The translations under genes and the position numbers were made by a program. From Blastomussa wellsi (taxonomy: Eukaryota; Cnidaria; Anthozoa; Scleractinia; Plerogyridae), in assembly GCA_947652115.1 (NCBI GenBank), contig OX393562.1:4739339-4803338 (forward strand): a DNA stretch of 64,000 nucleotides, in the 5' to 3' direction. Every line of letters starts with the position of its first letter. Position 1 is the first letter of the stretch. Under the pieces are notes generated by a model, which was not told the DNA's origin, made no database searches, and was given only the letters and a program-made list of their open reading frames with translations. Shown here in pieces: positions 11,701-24,700 of this stretch.

Positions 11701-14700
11701 ACATCTGCTCCTTTCTCGTATGCCTCCCATGCAAACACTGGTTGTAAAAAGCTCAAATAATTATGTCTGCTTGGGACCAATTAATATAAAGAAGGTACAT
11801 AACTTACTCAAGTGCCCAAACGTTTAATTTAATTCCAGTATAACAGGTAAGGGGAATGCGGTCATCTAATGGAGACCTGGCAGAGCTGCAAATAACAAGC
11901 TGGAAATCAGGCAATTGCCAACCAAAATTATTTTGCCCATGTCTGGTGAACACTGTGGGTGGACACAGAAAATTTTTTCACACTTTCTAGCACAAACACA
12001 AACTTAAAAAAATGTTTTGCCTTGACATCAAGGAGCATCAAGGAGTTCTGCAATGTGACGTCTGGCATCACTGCTGTTTTATCCAATGAAATTAAAATTA
12101 ATGATGACTGAGTTGGACACATGTCCTTTCATGGGAAAAAAGTTCTAATTACTTGCAGCCCTGCCGAGATTGGAACTGTAGAAAGGAGCTGAAAGGAAAC
12201 TGGCCATTAATTTTAAAATGGCTTAAACTTAGAGCGAGGCCAGTTTCAGTCAGATTTAGAAGCATTATCTCTTTGATTTCAATTTATGCAACAAGAGCTG
12301 CAATATTGCATTGGATCTCACTTTGCGTTTGAGCCATCTTCTGTGTATCTCCAGAGAATCGAACAAAGTTATCTCCCTCATAGGTGACACTGAAACAGAT
12401 ACAGACAAGTACATAATTTGTACATAATTTCACTGGTGGAGAGAGGCACTGTGAGAGTAAAATGTCTTGCCCAAGAACACAATGCAGTGCCCCGGCCAGG
12501 GGCTTGAACCGGGACTGTCGGATCCGGAGTCCAGTGTGCTAATCATTAGGCCACCAGCCAAGATGATCCAAGGTAATCTATAGTTCCTGCTTGTCAAACT
12601 AGTTCTCTCCCTGTCTCACCTATTATGCAAGCAAGAATGTCCAACCATCATGGTTTTTCTTTTTCCCTCAATCATTCTCTTATTGACTGTTCCAAAATTT
12701 GCAGTAAATTCTACTCAAAAGATTTGTATTCAAATAAGCAAATAACAAACTATTATCACTGCATCAAGGCAAAATCTTACTTGTTTGCAATTCCATCTCT
12801 TTCCTTGAACGGGTTTTCTCTCATTGATCTTGTCTTTGGATCGTAGTATGCTGAACTGGGGTCCAGGTTGTGTAAATACTGCAAGATAACGAGAAAATAA
12901 TATTTTTTAAAACTTAAAAGCCAGAAAAGGAATGAAATGATCTCTGCATTAAAGATCTCATTTTCACATCTGCTTGTGTGTTGCTGCCCATCACTTCTGT
13001 CACTCCCATACCTCTCCCTCTGCCATACAGTCAACAATGCAATTATAATAAGGAGGGAAAAGGAAGGTTGATATTATTTTTCATGTACCTTTGCAGTGTC
13101 TTCACGAATTCTCAAGTTCCTCACTGTTGTTCGCCTAAAAAAAGGAAGGAAATTAATAATTTAAAAATAATAACTAGTAAATATAATTTACAAATAACAT
13201 CTAAGGGCCTCCACAGACGAGACGATTAGTTGTCCTCAACTATTTTTTATCGACAACGAAATGTCATCAACAACCAAAAAAACATCGTCTGGGAGACAAG
13301 TTGTCGACAACTAAATGCGAAAATTGTAAGTTGTCGACAACTAAACCCACCTTTTCAAAAGGGAAACTGCTTTAGTTGTGAACAACGACATTTTTGATCG
13401 TTTTTCTGTTTTCACCTATGTGTGGAAATCATTGGTTTAGTTGTTGACAACTATTGCAACTGAGCATGTGTACTGAACGTTAGTTCCCACGCTCTTGTTG
13501 GCCTGACTTAAGATATCGACAACTAACAGGTGCCCCAGTGTGTGGAATGCTTGCATTGGACACAAATACACACAATGTAGTTGTCGATAACATTTTGCTG
13601 TCCATAACAAATAATTGTCGACAACTAAATGTCTAGTCTGTGGAGACCAATCTGTATGGAAATGTGGTCTAAGGCACATCTCAGAAATCATCTTTCAGAC
13701 TTTGTTCATTTTACAACTAAAATTCACCATGACTAAAACAATTTAGCTTGACATTTAAAAAGCGCCTACCTTTTTGTATCAAACTTCTGTCCTGGCATAT
13801 CAGCCCTGTCTGCATATTTATCTTCATCTCCACTGTCTGGTTCATCCTACGTAAGAAAAAAATGCCGACAATTTTACCCAACTCTTTAATCAACAATGCA
13901 TCACTGTTGACCAATATTACTGTCACTGAAAGTCAGAAAACTGTAAACACCAGGGAGTTCAAAACAAATCGGCAACCACCGGAGTTCCGCTGATTACTTG
14001 TTTATTGTTAGTAATTCTATTTTGCACAGCAAACTCACTTACAGTAAAACTGCTGCACTTCCAGTGCCAGATGCCTCCTTTGAAACATCTGAAACCCCTG
14101 TTAAATTCCTGAAATATTTTACTTGCTAACAGTTTTCTGAGTTTGAGAGTAATTTTACCGTAACTTCAGGCTTTGTTCCTTCTGCTAATTCCTCCTCCAG
14201 TCTCTCAGCTTTCAGATGCTGTTTGGCCTAGAAAGACAATATTTACATGATTGCAAAAGGTTAGGTTAAATTTCCCATATTTAATGTTTTATATAAAGGA
14301 AGCGGAATTTTACTTCAAAACGGCACATGGTATCCCCTGAAAGAAGTTTCCATTTATGAAAGAAAGCAACAACAAAATTAAATCAATATAATTTTGACTT
14401 GCCATTTCTAGCTTCGCATACTCCTCGACAGTTTTTCTGAAGTCCTCAACATTGTAGCCATTCCATCTAAACAAAAGTGAAAGACTTAAAATCAAAAACT
14501 AAAGATGAAACGAAATCGGAGTAGAGGAAGATGGGGGGAAGGCATGGTGCCCTTGCAGCCGTTCTATAAAATTCGTTGAAGGAGACGAACAACTGAAGAA
14601 TAATTATTTTAATAACAGTTTCACCTGTCTCGTTTCCCATCATAATCAAATGAAAGTTGCGGCTGCAGTTTTTCATCAGGCCTGATATCGTCACCAGTAA

Positions 14701-17700
14701 ACTTGGCGCCAACTCTTCGAGGTCTCTAACAAAGTAAATTAAAGAATAGAATATTGCTGTCTAATTCATTTGAATGTTTGTAGAATTAATACGGAACTTT
14801 CAATAATCAGCTGGGGTAATACCCCTTTAACAACAAATACCTCAAGACAGTGTTTCTTCTTGTGTGTCATTGCTCCACAGTTTTCACAAGCCCCTTTTCT
14901 GTATTTAGTAGCTGTAGGAGCCTAGAGAAAGAGAAACATTTATTCCTCAGATTGAATATGATAATTATATGCAAATAAACAGCAAGCTTAAGTAAGTAAT
15001 TCATATTGAACAACGAAATGTCAACTTTAATTGTGTGAACTTGCAGATACATGTAATTCTGGATATTTTTTCATGTGTAGAGCGTGGCCATGTAGCTCAC
15101 ACCAGGCGACCAAACTGAAAACAAAAATGGCTTTATTTGCCTCTTTATTGGAGTGGAAAATTTATAAAAAATGGAGTTCTAAGGTAAGGATGCCGAGAAA
15201 AAAAGGTCAACAAAAGTAGCAAGACAGACAAGAGTAACTCAAGGAAAAGAAACTTACACAGCTTCAAGAAAAGACAGAGTAAGCTCATGGGTTTTGAAAA
15301 ATAATGATGTACATTGTGGCGAGTTCTAAGGATGGACTTCGTGGCAGAGCTCCAGTGGCACACCATAGCTACAAAATTTTGGAAAGCCCATCAAACCAAG
15401 AAAATTTGGTACTCAAATAACCATATGAACGTCCATCCCTCCATAGAACCGTGTGCACAGTCTTAGAGGGAGGAGGAGGAGAGACCCATATTCCAGACCT
15501 TTGCTGCAGGCCTTCGCTAAATGTTAAGGTCAACATCAGCTTACGTCGATTTATAGTTACTTGACAGTTGTCAAAACAAGGTATCTGCTGACCAGCATCA
15601 CATGGCCACATTGCAGGTTCAGGTGTAGAACTTATCAAGGTCACTTGTTCTGGAAGCGGGACGCTTACCAGTTGACGTTTCCATTGGATTGCACGCTTAT
15701 TATGAGTATTTTTGCAAATTATCAAGAATGAGCAAAAAATCTGGAGCTCTGCATTTAGGCTTGGCTGAAACCTGACTATATTATTTTTTAATAATTATTG
15801 CTTGATAAAATAATAATTGAATTCATTTTTTTGTGATATCCAAAATTATCAAGACCTCAGTGTGTGTTGCAAGCCTTTAGTTTTGGCTGATGACACTCAC
15901 CTCTCCCTTGATAATTCTAGATAGGTCACACAAAACTGAATTCAATAATAATTGGTTAAATTAAATTATTTATTAGTTAAAAATAATGTCACTTGTTCAT
16001 TCAGACTTACTACAGCTTCTGTTCCTCTGTTGTACCACTCATTTAACGCTGAAAATTGTTTCTGCTTTTCTTCTTGAGGACGTTGATGTTTCAAGGTAGG
16101 TCTAGTAATGTATAAGAAAGTGTTCAAGATATAACGTCTTGATATCTTTAAGTTTGTATTGAGCCAAGTGTTCCATATTGCTAAAACCTATTCCCGTTTA
16201 TGTAGCAAAAAGTGACTATGCTAATCCACCCCAAGAATGCAACTAAATTTTGTTGGTACCCATTTACACCTGGACCGGGCTTTTCAAAGCTGGGTCGAGA
16301 TAACCCTTGCCAAGAATCTTGCTGGGCATCTCGCCAAAATCTCGGCCAAAATTTTGTATGGGCACGAGGGATTTGGACATGAACAATGGAGTCAGTCCTG
16401 GTTTAATTTCGCCACAAGCATTTCTACTCCGGCCGGCCCCTGAATGGAATGCTTGGCAACCGAGACAATAACACAGTTGCCAATAAGCCAGGGCAAAATA
16501 TTCATGTACCACCAGATTCCTTGAACTAACAATCTAAATTGTAGCTAGTTCAGTATAAGGAGAATTGCTTTTTGAGCGCTTACCTTGAGGTGCCATAGTA
16601 CCAAGGAGCTTGAGAGATATACTGTGGAATATGAGGATTAATGTCCCTAAAAAATGAAACAAACAATGAAAATTATTATTGCATCCATCCATCCATTCCC
16701 TGACCAGGTTACAAAAAAATGGCGAACACGTTCTCTAGTGGTGAAGTTTGGGGGAAAAATTTGGTGAGCAAACTGAGCATAGAGTGACCTGGAGGAGAGC
16801 CTGTAGACTTTTTTGATGCCCCTTATCAACCCACTATCCATTAACCTGTGACATAATTATCTGTCAATGAGGTGATCTTATGCCACAGGAATTACGCCAA
16901 GGCATATAATTGTCACCCGATTTTGTTCTAAAAATTGCACGCAAAAGTTGTCTCCTGAGGAAACTGCAAAGTTTTCTGTCATGAAAACTGGGCGGGTATT
17001 ATTATTATTGAGGTATGTATACAGCTAGGTTCCATTATTTGCAGATAAACAAACACTCGCTGAATGGTGAGGGCCGCTCGACTAACAGATGAATTTATGC
17101 TGGTGACAAAAATATTTTTCATTGGATCACAAAGTTTCAAAGCCAAAAGCACCAAGGTTGTTTTGTACAAAACAGAAGTGAAGTCAGACTTTGCAATTTA
17201 TTACTAAGCGTAAAGGCCATTTCCAGTCTGTACTGCACAATCTTCGTCTGCAATGTTTATTGAGTTTACACGATGGAATGTAAACAAGCCAAAATAAAAA
17301 TTATGGATAAAACTTACCTTTTTCTTCATTAATAACATCCGGTATCCTTGCAAAACAATAATAAAGAGTAGACGAACCTCGATGATAATTATTCCAAACC
17401 AACGTTTCAGCTCATGGAGAACTCCCAAACGAAATGACACGTAATGGTGGACATAGTTACCGAAGTGTAACATGACAACAAATTCAAAACAGAAATGTAA
17501 ACAAATCTTGAGACTGCACAGTACGGACTAGAAATGGCCTTTAACTTGTCCATAAAGCATTATTAATGCAAAAGATCTGCGTTTAAACCGGAAGACGTTA
17601 AACATTATCCGGACATTCTGTTCAATCACACTTATAATTAGGATTTCATCAGACAAACAAACAAACATGATCATGAGTTGTCCAACGTCCGACTGTTATT

Positions 17701-18368
17701 GGATCATTCCATTTTTATCTGCAAACCCCCCCCCCCTATTGAGGATCAAGGAAATCTTAGGGGGAGGGGGGTTTCAAACGTTATTTCTGACGGGGCAGGT
17801 AGATGTTGGTGGCTTTGATCTCTTCCGTTTTTATGAAGGGGATTGTGTCAGCACTTTGATCTTGCTTTGCTGAGGGAGTCTTCAAAAGCTTTTTCTGAGG
17901 GGGCAGACAGCAAAGACCCTCAATAGGGGGGGGGGGGGATATTAAATGGAATGGCCCATTTGCAGCCCTTCAGGAACATTTCATTGATTAATGTAAATGT
18001 ATTAAACAAATGTCTTCCTTCTAAAAAAACATCCATGGCCAAGCCAAAGAAGCCAGCCTTAGCCGGGCGAGAATTCAGTGATATAGACCCAAAAGTTGTT
18101 TTAGGGTGCATTTTTTGCAGATCATGAAGATCAAGCTAAGTATCACACATCGTGAAGCTCAGGACGTACGTATACAGAGACGAAACTCATGAATACATTT
18201 AATAATATATATCGTGTGTGCACAAACAAAATCATCGAAAACCATAACTTACTTCCCTTCTTCATCAGTCAATGCTGGAGCTGTACCAGCCTTTCTCGCT
18301 TCCTCTAACTCCTTTTCTTTTCGCCAATCCAGACGACTTTTCTTCTGTGCCTCCGTTTTGTCCGCCAT
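5730..18368 (-). CDS. SLU7: Pre-mRNA splicing factor SLU7
   Basis: Spliceosomal second-step factor for 3' splice-site choice. There are 19 coding exons: 18253-18368, 16584-16646, 16011-16101, 14841-14921, 14625-14725, 14403-14466, 14159-14227, 13770-13846, 13089-13134, 12781-12878, 12322-12389, 11598-11737, 10932-10988, 10736-10778, 9074-9135, 8660-8773, 7572-7643, 6819-6908 and 5730-5906. These join in frame to 542 aa (human is about 586). The zinc knuckle [14 protein letters not shown] is at residues 102-115. Family blocks include [42 protein letters not shown] and the C-terminal ERKRPYNSF. Near the C-terminus, exon 18 is Lys/Glu-rich like the vertebrate tail. Intron 6 has a GC donor (ATG|GCAAGT at 14403). 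The start ATG begins the [11 protein letters not shown]-terminus. It shares a short divergent promoter with LMAN2. Exon 17 is the least conserved assignment. Confidence 0.95.
9280..9726. mobile_element. MITE with GTCAACTCTCTC ends, SLU7 intron 14
   Basis: The left end GTCAACTCTCTCTAAGACAG and the right end complementing GTCAACTCTCTCTTACCGG form inverted termini. Interior copies of a GAGGTGTCCGG-type motif alternate with them. It is non-coding and lies between SLU7 exons 15 and 14. Confidence 0.6.
10323..10673. mobile_element. Foldback MITE, SLU7 intron 14
   Basis: The arms begin GCTCTTGAAACAAGTTGA and share AAAATAGTGTCTAAATTACA about 25 bp further in. The inverted similarity extends roughly 100 bp on each side. 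It is non-coding. Confidence 0.75.
12425..12565 (-). mobile_element. tRNA-derived SINE head, SLU7 intron 10
   Basis: Read on the - strand it starts with a tRNA-like promoter region (GGCCTAATGATTAGCACACT) with a B box (GGTTCAAGCCCC). It continues into TTGGGCAAGACATTTTACTC and GTGCCTCTCTCCACCAG. It is truncated after the body. It matches the 51.5-kb copy. Confidence 0.7.
13205..13648. mobile_element. MITE with TCCACAGAC ends and TTGTCGACAA repeats
   Basis: Terminal inverted repeats are GGGCCTCCACAGACGAGAC and the complement of GGTCTCCACAGACTAGAC. The interior holds several copies of the palindrome GTTGTCGACAAC or close variants. It lies in SLU7 intron 8 and has no protein-coding potential. Confidence 0.75.
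17211..17544. mobile_element. TTAA-type MITE, copy 1 (SLU7 intron 1)
   Basis: Termini AAAGGCCATTTCCAGTCTG and the complement of AAAGGCCATTTCTAGTCCG end at a TTAA on the right. A copy about 350 bp long lies at 47821-48170. Both carry, on the - strand, a short open frame running into AAGAAAAAG|GTAAGT, a good splice donor sequence. Confidence 0.75.
17701..17957 (-). mobile_element. Poly-C MITE, copy in reverse orientation
   Basis: A homopolymer C run sits just inside the left end and a G run just inside the right end. The outer ends read GGATCATTCCATTTTTATC and the complement of GGGCCATTCCATTTAAT. The same family recurs at 19276, 19996 and 25565. It lies in SLU7 intron 1. Confidence 0.75.
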
Positions 18369-18715
18369 CTTGTGTTTCCTTTCCCATAGTCCATTTCGAG
18401 AGAATGGTCGTAGCTTGTGCGTAGCTAGGAGCTACGTCACTTCCTTTTTGTTATAGCGCCAGGGAGGGGTGAGGTGATAATAACGAACAAAAAGGCTTCT
18501 GTTTTATTTCATTATTAAAAGAGAATAAACCTATCGAAGACAAAACAGCCCTTACTTCCTTAAATTCAATAATCTTGGTCCCAAAAGATCTAAAACGCTC
18601 ACAGATTCAAGTTTTTAAAGAGAAAACAACTTCAATTCTACCCTACCGGAGTAAAAAATCTGAATGATGTAACATTGAACCGAGTCTGTGGAGTAACGTT
18701 GTAAAGAGTTTAGCA
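18369..18715. promoter_or_regulatory. Divergent promoter of SLU7 and LMAN2
   Basis: Only 347 bp separate the two start codons, so both 5' UTRs and the shared promoter must fit here unless upstream exons exist. There is no TATA box. A CRE-like TACGTCAC (18433-18440) overlaps an ETS-like ACTTCC (18439-18444), typical of housekeeping promoters. The role of these sites is inferred. Confidence 0.6.
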
Positions 18716-21700
18716 ATGGAGTACACGAACGTGTTCTTGTCGATTTTTCTCCTGATATTATCTAAAGTAATAGCAAATGAAGAGTCGAAAGGATATCTTC
18801 GAAGGGAGCATTCAATTTTGAAAGGTGAGGTAACGTTGTTTTCATTAAATCTGGCATACAAGCCTATTTTAAAATACAACTTTGTTCGAAGTCGTATTCA
18901 ACGTTAGTTTCGGGTCTCTCGATGTCCGCTTCCTGTCAAGGGTAAATTATGTTCCTTCAATATAATTTCTCGGATGCTGCTTTTTCGTTTGATTCAACGC
19001 TTTTTCTTTTCTCTTTTTATAGTTTATCTGACACCAAAATCAAACTTCAGGAATTTAAAAAGAAATACACTTGTATTAAAATCTCTGCAACCAGATTGTT
19101 CATGTGACATCGGGCATGCATTCACGTAGAACACGAAGTTTGATCGAGAATCTAGTGTTTTATATATATTAAATCCATTGTTTTCAATCAGCAGGCATTT
19201 TACAGTGTGTAATCTGAATTAATTGAAAAGACCATTAGTACTTGTTGGCCATTTCAGTGCTCAAAATGTATACATGGGCCATTCCATTTAATTTCCGCAC
19301 CCCCCCCCCCCCTATTGAGGGTCTTTGCTGTCTGCCCCCTCAGAAAAAGCTCTTGAAGACCCCCTTAGGAAAGCAAGATCAAAGTGCCAACACAATCCCC
19401 CTTCAGAAAAATCAAAAGATCAAAGCCACTAACATAGCTGCCCCCTCAGAAATGATGTTTTTAAATGTTAAAGACCCCGGGCCTAAGATTTCCTTGATCC
19501 TCAATAGCGGGGTGCGGATAAAAAATGAAATGGCCCATTATTAAATATTCAAGGAATTGTGCACGCTATGATTGGTCAGTTCAAGTTCATTATAGGCTCG
19601 TAAAACATGCAGCTTACATCACATGTGTGCTTTATCAAGTTCTAATGCACTCTGTTTATGTCACAAGTTAGAGTGCTCACAATTTCTTGAACATTTTATA
19701 GAAGGAATAGTCTAAGAGAACTTGATAAGAACTTGGGAATTTTTAAGAACACTCAAGAATCAACTAATCAAACTGTTTGGTGTAATCAAACTCATTCGAA
19801 CCCAATCAAATGTAATCGGGCATGCATTCACGTAGAACACGAAGTTTGATCGAGAATCTAGTATTTTATATATATCAAATCCAGTTTTTTCAATCAGCAG
19901 GCATTTTACAGTGTGTAATCTGAATTCATTAAAAAGACCATTAGTACTTGTTGGCCATTTCAGTGCTCAAAATGTATACATGTTCAAATCGTATTGGGCC
20001 ATTCCATTTAATTTCCGCACCCCCCCCCCCCCCCTATTGAGGGTCTTTGCTGTCTGCCCCCTCAGAAAAAGCTCTTGAAGACCCCCTTAGGAAAGCAAGA
20101 TCAAAGTGCCAACACAATCCCCCTTCAGAAAAATCAAAAGATCAAAGCCACCAACATAGCTGCCCCCTCAGAAATAATGTTTTTAAATGTTAAAGACCCA
20201 GGGCCTAAGATTTCATTGATCCTCAATAGCGGGTGCGGATAAAAAATGAAATGGCCCATTATTAAATATTCAAGGATTGTGCACGCTATGATTGGTCAGT
20301 TCAAGTTCATTATAGGCTCGTAAAACATGCAGCTTACATCACATGTGTGCTTTATCAAGTTCTAATGCACTCTGCTTATGTCACAAGTTAAAGTGCTCAC
20401 ATTTTCTTGAACATTTTATAAAAGGAATAGTGTAAGAGAACTTGATAAGAACTTGGGAATTTTTAAGAACACTCAAGAATCGAAGAGCTTCTCTCCTGAT
20501 GTAACTAATCAAACTGTTTGGTGTAATCAAACTCATTCGAACCCAATCAAATATAATTGAACGATTGAGTTTGATTGGCTCAATAATCAAATACAATCGA
20601 AATTTGTGTGAGAGAGTTAGATTGCATTCATTTGCATTTGATTGAGTTTGATTGTTGAACTAATTGATTTGAACCCAAATTATTGAGCTCAATCAAATGC
20701 ATTTGTGATACTTAAATCCATCCGTTATTGGCAATTCCAGTCAAATGCATCTGACTGCTGGGTCGTACCTAGGATTGTTTGCGTGCGGGGGCAATTTTTT
20801 TGTCTGCAGGGCAAACTTCGCAAACCTTCACTTCCTATAAGAAATAGCCCAGCAAGATCAAAAACTATGTTACGAAAAAAAACATTTAGTTTTCCTGGCG
20901 CCCTAGCTAGGGCAACTGGGTACCTCGACGGTATTCCAAACTGATATCTCAGCTCATCAAGCAATCCTAAACAAAAAGACCTGTTATGGCAGACTCATGG
21001 TCAAAAACTCAAAACAAACCCGAAGAGTGCACGTTGGACTGAAAATCAACTTTAAGCCATCATCATTAGAATGAAAGAGTTAACATTTATTGCACTGATT
21101 TGTTGACAATTGACACCGAGCAACAACCCCACTAAAACCAAGTCAGGTTCTTCCACAATGATTATTTTAATTTTAATATTATTAATAAGAAAATGTCAAA
21201 TTATTTTCCAGTTGATCTCACATTATTATTTATAGTCAACTACTCTGTATCTTGCAGAACATTTTCTTGCTTGTTTGCAGAAGATACATGTATCTATACA
21301 ACAGTCTAGTATATAATTATGCTCCACACCTGTAGTAAAATCTTGTCCTTTGTGTGGGAGGAATTTATCCCATAAATGAAAATTATGTATTTTTATTGAA
21401 CAGCTCGGGATTTGTCATTAGGATATAATTTGACGATTATTATTTTCTAGGCGCTGGACCGTCTATTCCTTATTGGGATTTCCATGGAAGTACATTTATC
21501 TCAAGTAACTACATCAGATTAACGTCTGACCATCAGAGCATGAAGGGCAGTCTGTGGAATAGCATGGTATATTGTATTTTACAGATCATACTGATTTATC
21601 CATGTTATGTTGGTCTAGTGATCAAGTATCATTACAATTTGCAGTTACTGTACTGCATACCCAACCATTGTCACTTGTCAGAGATTTTTAAATGATTAAT

Positions 21701-24700
21701 TTTTAGCCTCTTTTTGAAAAAAATTATGATAAAATATGTAATAAATTATACAAGGGACATGAGGGAGGTGGAGTTAGTTAACAGCAACTGTGGAACTTTG
21801 CATCTTCCCCTCTGGCAGCTCTTGAACTTTAAAGGAGCTACGTCACGGTTTGTGAATTTTTAAAAAAATAACGTAAATCCTTACTCTTAAATTTCTCAAA
21901 TTTGGCATTGGCAATCCATCTAAATCTTCTCCATCCTTAACCATCCTTGCTCCTTTTTTGATTAGTATCACCTCTTTGGGGATTTAAGGTGAATTTGGTT
22001 TGTCACGAAAATGAAAAGTTATCAGTTGAAACAAATACCATGTACATTTAAATTAAAATAATATTATTAAATATTATTGATTATTAATAAAAAGACTTTC
22101 AACTGTCTTTTGCCAATGATATGACATGTAAAATATGTATAATGAATAATTATAAAATACATAGTAAGCAACAGATAAAGTATTGCAAACAATGATTAAA
22201 TTTAGGCCTGACACTAATTTTCAAGTAGGCGGTGAAAGTAAAACAAGTGGCCAGGGGATTTTGTTGTTTGATGTACTTTTCACTTTCCAGTGTTTTGGTT
22301 TTGTTTCAAAGAAGCCGGGGATCAAACTCATTGTAGCCGGGGGAATTCCCCAGCCCCTAGCCCTTAGTGACAGCCCTGTAAATGTATTTTGTGTTTTTAA
22401 AAATTTGCTGCATTCTCTCATTATTGAGTTGGTGACCATGAGCTGTGTTTCATCCACTAGCCATGTCATGTTAAAGACTGGGAAATGTTGCTTCATTTTA
22501 AAGTACACGGTTCTGGTGATACATTGTTTGGTGATGGATTTGGATTTTGGTATACCAAGGACAGGATGCAAGAAGGTATGTCACATACTGTAAGCCATTG
22601 CCATTTATAAAGGAACAGCCACTGAACTTTCAGCATTGAAGTGTACCATCCAGTAAATCCTCTTTTCAAAATTCTGGAAAAACCTCTGGGTGTACTCATG
22701 TCAGAAATGTGAGAAAGTGGAGGATTGCCAAATTTGTTGTGGAGATCTATAAGATGGTAGTAAAAAGTCGCACCAGCAAATTACATTCAATACTAGCCAA
22801 CTGGTAATGTACACTGTGTTAAAAATGGTTATTACAGCGTGACGTGCCTTCGTGTGGCAACCCAACAATCTTCTTTATGACAAATTATAATTAGCCAATC
22901 TCGCTTTTAACAAGGAGGCCTGACAACTGAAACAAATTGGTGCTCTCTGATTGGCTAACTTGTCAAAAAAGTTTGTTGGGTGGCCACACTAAGGTGCATC
23001 GTGCTGTAATAGCTGTTTACATATTACCAGTATGTGTTGCTCTTTGGTAATAAATTAGGTGTTCTATCCTCTTGAAACTTATCAGCTTTCCTTTTCTTCC
23101 CAGGTGATGTATTTGGTAGCAAGGACTATTTTTATGGTCTTGGGATATTCTTTGACACTTACAGTAATCACAATGGTGAACATCAGGCAAGTGAAACACT
23201 GTATTAATTTTGAATCCATGATAACAGCTTTTAACAGCTTTTAAAAATTTTGTCATTTCTTGAATTCCTGTTAAGTCGTGCATTTTAAATGCAAGTCCTG
23301 TGCCAGTAAGTTGGGCCAAAAAACTCAGAACGAGAAGGAGCACGCTTATTACCGGTAACTGAAGACAAGATACAATACAACTATGTTGGGACACACAGTA
23401 ACAAAGGTTGCAAGCCAATTATGCGTGAACAGGAAATAGCGAAACATTGAAGCTAACTAGTAAACAACAGCATGCATAACAACAACAGCAAGTACATCAG
23501 TCAACAATGTGAAATATGGCACTGTATTCTTTCTCCCCATCCCCAATCCTTCTTGCTGGAAGTCAAGACACTGTATCTTAGATACATGTCCATGACTAGC
23601 TTAGCTTCCCTGAGAAATAAAATATTGAGTAGTGACATTGGAAATACTCTAGATGTGTATAATTTCCACAATGAGCACCTCTTTTTCTCCACTCCTTGCC
23701 TGAAAAATGTGAGTTTTACAGTTACTTTATCCCAGGGTACATTGAACAAACAGGTACTAAAAAACAGCCCTGTTCTTTTTTTTTTAGCATGAGCACCCAT
23801 TCATCTCGGCAATGATTGGCAATGGATCTGTTCACTATGATCACGATCGAGATGGAACTTTGAGTCAAGTGGCTGGCTGTTCAGTGAGTACATGAACTGA
23901 ACATTAAGTTATTAGAATTTGGATACCCCTTTAGCTAGGACAATTATTTCTTTAACAAATTAATGAATGTCCAACAGTAGCAATTAAGCAGATATGGTTT
24001 ATATGCGAATGCAGCCATAACACTACTGGAAAAAAGACCTGAAAAGAAAATTTCATGTTTTGAACGGGATTCAAACCCATGGCCTCTGCGTTACCGGTGC
24101 AGTGCTCTACCAACTCAGCTATCAAAGCCACATGAGAGCGGCCGTATGTGGGTTAGCCCTTAAAGTGGACGAAATACCTGGCGGGGTATAGTGAATAACA
24201 AATTAATGAATGTCCAACAGTAGCACTCAAGTAGTTTTAGTATCAAGTAGTTTTAGTATCAAACACTCGAGGTTTTTCGTCACATTTCCGAACACCTCAA
24301 AGTTCATCAAAAATACTCCGCTGCGCATCATACTTACAACTCTCTTCTCGGTGTTTGGAAATGTGATGAAACACTGTCTGTTGTGTTTGATAAATTATAT
24401 TACTCACAACTGACTGGCCGACCAACCAACCAACCGATGAAGTACAGGCATAGTAAGCAAATGGTTCATCCTTGGTGTAAAAACCTGTAAACCTCACCAG
24501 TGGTACAAAACGAAGGGACCAAAGAACTTGAAACAATAACGTACAGGAAAACAGGAGCTCTAAAACAAGGCCCAAAGGTTTTTACACTAAGGTAACCCAA
24601 ATCTCTCCATGAATTCACATGTCTTGACTAACTGTACAATGATAATCAAAATTAATGCAGATTGAAATTAAAAAAACTAAAAATGAAAACTATCCTGTGG

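Larger units (their letters stand above)
19109..20550 (+). repeat. 706-bp tandem duplication in LMAN2 intron 1
   Basis: Copy 1 spans 19109-19814 and copy 2 spans 19815 to about 20550. Each contains one poly-C MITE. They differ by a short insertion before the MITE in copy 2 (GTTCAAATCGTATT) and by a 22-bp insertion near 20480, plus scattered changes. Confidence 0.85.
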
